From the NCBI GenBank assembly GCA_040507895.1, contig JBEVNX010000005.1, positions 1 through 9,005 of the forward strand: a stretch of DNA of 9,005 nucleotides. Reading direction: 5' to 3'. Positions 6,504 to 9,005 of this stretch are shown here, one piece after another. Each line of letters opens with the position of its first letter. Within the stretch, counting starts at the first letter, position 1. The DNA comes from JBEVNX01 sp040507895. Its GTDB lineage: Bacteria > Desulfobacterota > Binatia > JACPRU01. Both the position numbers and the translations under genes were made by a program. The notes beneath the pieces were generated by a model that worked only from the letters and a program-made list of their open reading frames with translations, did not search any database and was not told where the DNA came from.

Positions 6504-6911
6504 CGCAGGGCCGATGGGTAGTTCGAGAAAGCGCTGTCGGATCGTAGGTCCGGGCATCGAGCATTCGTCACGCTTACCGAACCAGCGATAGCGGTTGGCT
6601 GCGAACCAGCGATAGAAAGCATCCCGAAGCGGTCGAGGCACGACGATGAGCCCGTAGAGTAGGAACCATGGCTGACCGAGCCTGCGGAAGATGCGCAGCG
6701 CCGCGGTCGAGCGCGTGTAGCATTTCTCCTCCTCCACGAGTACCAACGCATCGAAGCAACGCGCCGGCAGCGCGCAGCGCTCGAGAAAAGGCCGTGCCGC
6801 TTCGGACTGAAGCGCTGCGAACTGGAAATGCCCGTGCGGATCGTGATCGATGATGAAGGCCACGGTGCTGTTGCAGAAGTTGCACACGCCATCGAACAGC
6901 ACGACGGGCAT
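6495..6911 (-). CDS. Thiol-disulfide oxidoreductase DCC family protein (DUF393)
   Basis: A 138-residue protein opening with MPVVLFDGVCNFCN. The near-N-terminal DGVCxxC motif (Asp7, Cys10, Cys13) defines the DCC/DUF393 (YuxK-like) family, described as thioredoxin-like with a putative redox CxxC. Later family features are FQFAALQSEAA, the Tyr/Ser-containing CYTRSTAALRIFRRLG and the Trp/Arg-rich RDAFYRWFAANRYRWFG ahead of a final conserved-type Cys. There is no signal peptide; a short hydrophobic stretch (WFLLYGLIVVP) may associate with membrane. Biochemical role is not established for the family. ATG 6911 places the motif at the usual distance; a TTG 21 nt upstream (6932) is a less likely start. 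The gene is divergent from the isomerase-like gene, with 45 nt between the starts, and a hairpin covers its stop codon. Confidence 0.88.
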   Translation of the reverse strand: MPVVLFDGVCNFCNSTVAFIIDHDPHGHFQFAALQSEAARPFLERCALPARCFDALVLVEEEKCYTRSTAALRIFRRLGQPWFLLYGLIVVPRPLRDAFYRWFAANRYRWFGKRDECSMPGPTIRQRFLELPIGPAKK

Positions 6912-6956
6912 CGAGCTCGGTTGTATCAGCAAGGTGGGGTGCGTTAGTAGGAGCGA

Positions 6957-7571
6957 ATGCCGAAGACGGTGGAATTCTTCTACGACTACTCGAGCCCGTG
7001 GACGTACCTCGCGTTCTGCCGCATCGAGGACGTGTGCCGGCGATTTGCCGCGCGCCTCGATTGGCGGCCGATTCTCGTCGGCGGCATCTTCAACACGGTG
7101 AATCCATCCGTGTACGAGTCGCGCGAGCGCCCGGTTCTGCCCAAGGCGCGATACATGGCGAAGGATCTCAAGGATTGGGCGGAGTTCTACGCGCTCAAGC
7201 TACGTTTTCCGCCTTCGGTATTCCCCGTCAACTCGGTCAAATCGCTGCGCGGGGCGCTGGTGGCACTCGAGAACGGCAAGATATCGGAATACAGCAAGGG
7301 CGTCTTCGCGGCCTATTGGGAGCACGACCGCGATATCAGCCGTGACGACGTCCTCGGCTCGATTGTCGAGACGGTCGGCCTCGACGGCGCCGACTACTTC
7401 ACGAAGATCGCCAGCGCGGAATATAAGGACCGGGTTCGCGCCAACACGGACGAATGCATCCGCCGCGGCGGCTTCGGCTCACCGACCATGTTCATCGGTG
7501 ATTCGATGTTCTTCGGCAACGATCGTCTCGTCCTGCTGGAATACGAGCTTGGCAAGCAAGGGAACGCGTAG
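6957..7571 (+). CDS. 2-hydroxychromene-2-carboxylate isomerase-like protein (DsbA superfamily)
   Basis: A 204-residue protein of the HCCA isomerase / kappa-GST branch of the thioredoxin-fold DsbA superfamily. The N-terminal FFYDYSSPWTYLA carries the conserved Ser-Pro (Ser13, equivalent to the glutathione-contacting Ser11 of NahD). The middle helical part includes FPVNSVKSLRGAL, and the C-terminal GGFGSPTMFIGDSMFFGNDRL region (171-191) holds the cis-Pro (Pro176) and the typical GNDRL ending. Classical members use glutathione to isomerise a naphthalene-pathway intermediate, but no aromatic catabolic genes are in the window, so the substrate here is unknown. It is cytoplasmic, with no signal peptide and no CxxC. 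An AGGAG (6949-6953) is 3 nt from the ATG, the same tight spacing as the acyltransferase gene. Its TAG overlaps the GTG of the next gene by one base, so the two are probably translated together. Confidence 0.92.
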   Translation: MPKTVEFFYDYSSPWTYLAFCRIEDVCRRFAARLDWRPILVGGIFNTVNPSVYESRERPVLPKARYMAKDLKDWAEFYALKLRFPPSVFPVNSVKSLRGALVALENGKISEYSKGVFAAYWEHDRDISRDDVLGSIVETVGLDGADYFTKIASAEYKDRVRANTDECIRRGGFGSPTMFIGDSMFFGNDRLVLLEYELGKQGNA

Positions 7572-8314
7572 TGAGCGCCGATTCTCGGGTACCCCACCTC
7601 GAAACGAAAATTGGGGGCGAGCTCGCTCGATCCGAAACTGGGGCGAGTCTCGCCGAGTGGCGCCGGCCAACGGTCGTAGCCGGGCTCTCGGTATGGCTCG
7701 CCGGGATCGTGCTCGCCGGTGCGGCGGGTGCGCAGGGGCTCGGCACGAAGCAAGTGAGGGTCTCGGTCGACTTCCGCGAGTCCGACACGACGGAAGCAAG
7801 CGATGTACAGGGCAGCGGCGGAGTCATCGTGACCGAGCGCAGATCGGGTGGTGTGGGCCGGCTCGGCCTGGACAGCCGAACGGTTCGTTCGTCCCATCGC
7901 TCGGGTATCTTCACGATCGTCCAGGATGGTGGCGACTCGGTGCTCCGGGTGGCGACGCGGGTGCCGTACGAGGAGGTCCAGTTCTATCGTGACTTGCTGA
8001 CGGGCGGGGGCTACGTGGCGCACGGTGTACGTTTCGAGAGCGTCGGCACCTCGCTCAAAGTCCACGCGGATGTTCTCGACGAGAGGCGGATTCGTCTACG
8101 GCTGGTCCCGACCCTCAGCTATTTCTCGTCCGACGGTTCCGGAGCCATCGAGTTGACCGACGCCTCGACCGATCTCGTCGTCGAGGACGGCATTCCGGTC
8201 GTGATCGGTGGTGGAACCAACCAATCCGAAGCGATCGTACAGCGAATCCTCGGACGCCGATCCACGAGCACCGCCAGCGAGAGCTCGATCGAATTGCTCG
8301 CGACGCTGCAGTGA
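7571..8314 (+). CDS. Exported protein with a stand-alone secretin-like C-terminal domain
   Basis: A 247-residue protein from GTG 7571, the only usual start codon (ATG, GTG or TTG) before the hydrophobic segment. A 34-residue hydrophilic N-terminus precedes a hydrophobic core (about 35-52) and a plausible signal peptidase site AGA-Q (54/55), so it is probably periplasmic or outer-membrane. Residues about 112-247 resemble the C-terminal part of type II/III secretion secretins: FTIVQDGGDSVLRVATRVPY, GVRFESVGTSLKVHADVL, RRIRLRLVPTLSYF, GAIELTDASTDLVVEDG and IPVVIGGGT, which correspond to the VPY, VGxxLxV, LxPxxS and VxxGxxxxIGG landmarks. The usual secretin N-domains and S-domain are absent, so it is unlikely to form a full gated channel by itself. 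A pilus or secretion accessory, or a small outer-membrane ring, are options. Function unknown. One-base overlap with the isomerase gene; FKBP gene follows after 83 nt. Confidence 0.72.
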   Translation: MSADSRVPHLETKIGGELARSETGASLAEWRRPTVVAGLSVWLAGIVLAGAAGAQGLGTKQVRVSVDFRESDTTEASDVQGSGGVIVTERRSGGVGRLGLDSRTVRSSHRSGIFTIVQDGGDSVLRVATRVPYEEVQFYRDLLTGGGYVAHGVRFESVGTSLKVHADVLDERRIRLRLVPTLSYFSSDGSGAIELTDASTDLVVEDGIPVVIGGGTNQSEAIVQRILGRRSTSTASESSIELLATLQ

Positions 8315-8397
8315 GCTTTCGCTCGCTTCGCGCCGGGTTCCCGGATATAGCTCGGCGCTCGTCGTTCGGTCACGGTTCATCGACGGAAGGGAGACTC

Positions 8398-9005
8398 ATG
8401 AGATCCTCTCACGGTACTATACTGGCGATCCTGCTCGGCTTCTCCACCGCCGCCTTCGCCGCCGACGTCAAGCTCGAGAATGACAACGACAAGGCGATCT
8501 ACGCACTCGGGTTGTCGGTCGCGCGCAACTTATCGGTCTTCAATCTCAGCGAGACGGAGCTGCAGACGCTCGAAGCGGGCATTTCGGATGGAGTTCTCAA
8601 CAAGACTCCGAAGGTCGACCTCAACACCTATGCGCCGAAGCTCCAGGACCTGGCCAGGACCCGCAGCGCGCAGGTGGCGGAGGTCGAAAAGAAGGCTTCC
8701 GAGGACTTTCTCAACAAGGCCGCAGCGGAGAAGGGAGCGGTTAAGACCGAATCGGGGCTCATCTATACAGAGGTCGCGCCCGGCCAAGGTCCGAGCCCGA
8801 CCGCGGACAGCACCGTAAAGGTGAACTACAAAGGCACGCTACGCGACGGAACGGTCTTCGATAGCTCATACGACCGCAAGGAGCCGGTGACGTTTCCCGT
8901 GAAGCAGGTGATCCCGTGCTGGACGGAAGGGCTGCAGAAGATGAAGGTGGGGGGCAAGGCCAAGCTGGTGTGTCCTTCGTCGACCGCCTACGGAGACCGC
9001 GGGGC
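8398..9005 (+). CDS. FKBP-type peptidyl-prolyl cis-trans isomerase, FkpA/Mip type (partial, C-terminus beyond window)
   Basis: 202 residues are visible before the window ends. MRSSHGTILAILLGFSTAAFA is a clear signal peptide with cleavage likely at AFA-AD (21/22), so it is a periplasmic or outer-membrane-facing folding catalyst. An FkpA_N-type alpha-helical dimerisation region (about 27-105: NDKAIYALGLSVARNL, then a charged helix) leads to the FKBP domain (from about 117). That domain contains VKVNYKGTLRDGTVFDSSYDR (Tyr144, Phe154, Asp155), FPVKQVIPCWTEGLQKMKVGGK and CPSSTAYGDRG. Cys174 replaces the Gly of the common VIPGW and is accompanied by Cys192, a pairing that I recall as a known family variant. 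Shine-Dalgarno AAGGGAG lies 4 nt from the ATG. The 83-nt gap upstream shows no strong promoter, so it could be read from the upstream genes or have its own weak promoter. The remaining C-terminal strands are outside. Confidence 0.93.
   Translation, partial: MRSSHGTILAILLGFSTAAFAADVKLENDNDKAIYALGLSVARNLSVFNLSETELQTLEAGISDGVLNKTPKVDLNTYAPKLQDLARTRSAQVAEVEKKASEDFLNKAAAEKGAVKTESGLIYTEVAPGQGPSPTADSTVKVNYKGTLRDGTVFDSSYDRKEPVTFPVKQVIPCWTEGLQKMKVGGKAKLVCPSSTAYGDRG

Noticed and set aside
6404..6892. 162-codon minus-strand frame overlapping the DCC gene
   Set aside because: Out-of-frame shadow; the overlapping frame carries the DGVCxxC family signature and the real stop.
8333..8344. CCGG-GTTC-CCGG small hairpin between the secretin-like and FKBP genes
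   Set aside because: Only a 4-bp stem, no U-tract, and such GC palindromes are common at this base composition.
8917..8973. Cys174 and Cys192 in the FKBP domain as a novel redox switch
   Set aside because: The VIPCWTEG ... CPS pattern is, from general recall, a common variant among bacterial FkpA/Mip-type proteins, so it is not new in itself.

Overview
The window is a GC-rich, densely coded stretch (eight genes, no gene-free gap over about 140 bases) from a Gram-negative bacterium. The clues are a lipobox lipoprotein, a periplasmic FkpA/Mip-type FKBP, a type IV pilin and a secretin-type outer-membrane domain. The gene content (short E2-like acyltransferase, PutA without a DNA-binding domain, Geobacter-like short pilin) is most like the broad deltaproteobacterial assemblage (Desulfobacterota, Myxococcota, Binatota). 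That placement is an inference from protein family resemblance only. No rRNA, tRNA, CRISPR, insertion sequence or phage gene was seen.

Left part (1-5973). A minus-strand 2-oxoacid-dehydrogenase-type acyltransferase, cut by the window edge, faces away from a plus-strand block: patatin-like phospholipase (673), M48 metalloprotease lipoprotein (1959) and bifunctional proline/P5C dehydrogenase PutA (GTG at 3034, one base after the protease stop). The divergent gap of 137 bp holds a 22-bp imperfect inverted repeat (19 of 22 positions). Each arm points the same way toward its own gene, which makes it a candidate shared operator for the acyltransferase and phospholipase.

Middle (5979-6911). Two minus-strand genes converge on putA: a type IV pilin-like protein, whose stop lies 5 bases from the putA stop, and upstream of it a DCC-family (DUF393) thiol-disulfide oxidoreductase. 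An AT-richer spacer between them holds a hairpin that overlaps the DCC stop codon and a possible pilin promoter.

Right part (6957-9005). Three plus-strand genes: a 2-hydroxychromene-2-carboxylate isomerase-like DsbA-fold protein; an exported protein carrying only a secretin-like C-terminal domain, whose GTG start overlaps the previous stop by one base; and the 5' part of an FKBP-type peptidyl-prolyl isomerase with a signal peptide, cut by the window end. The last two, with the M48 lipoprotein, suggest an envelope-biogenesis flavour.

Most of the window is ordinary housekeeping and envelope coding. The points most worth a second look are the divergent inverted repeat, the stand-alone secretin-domain protein and the pilin with Ser in place of Pro22. 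I did not find convincing evidence for an entirely new multi-gene system.
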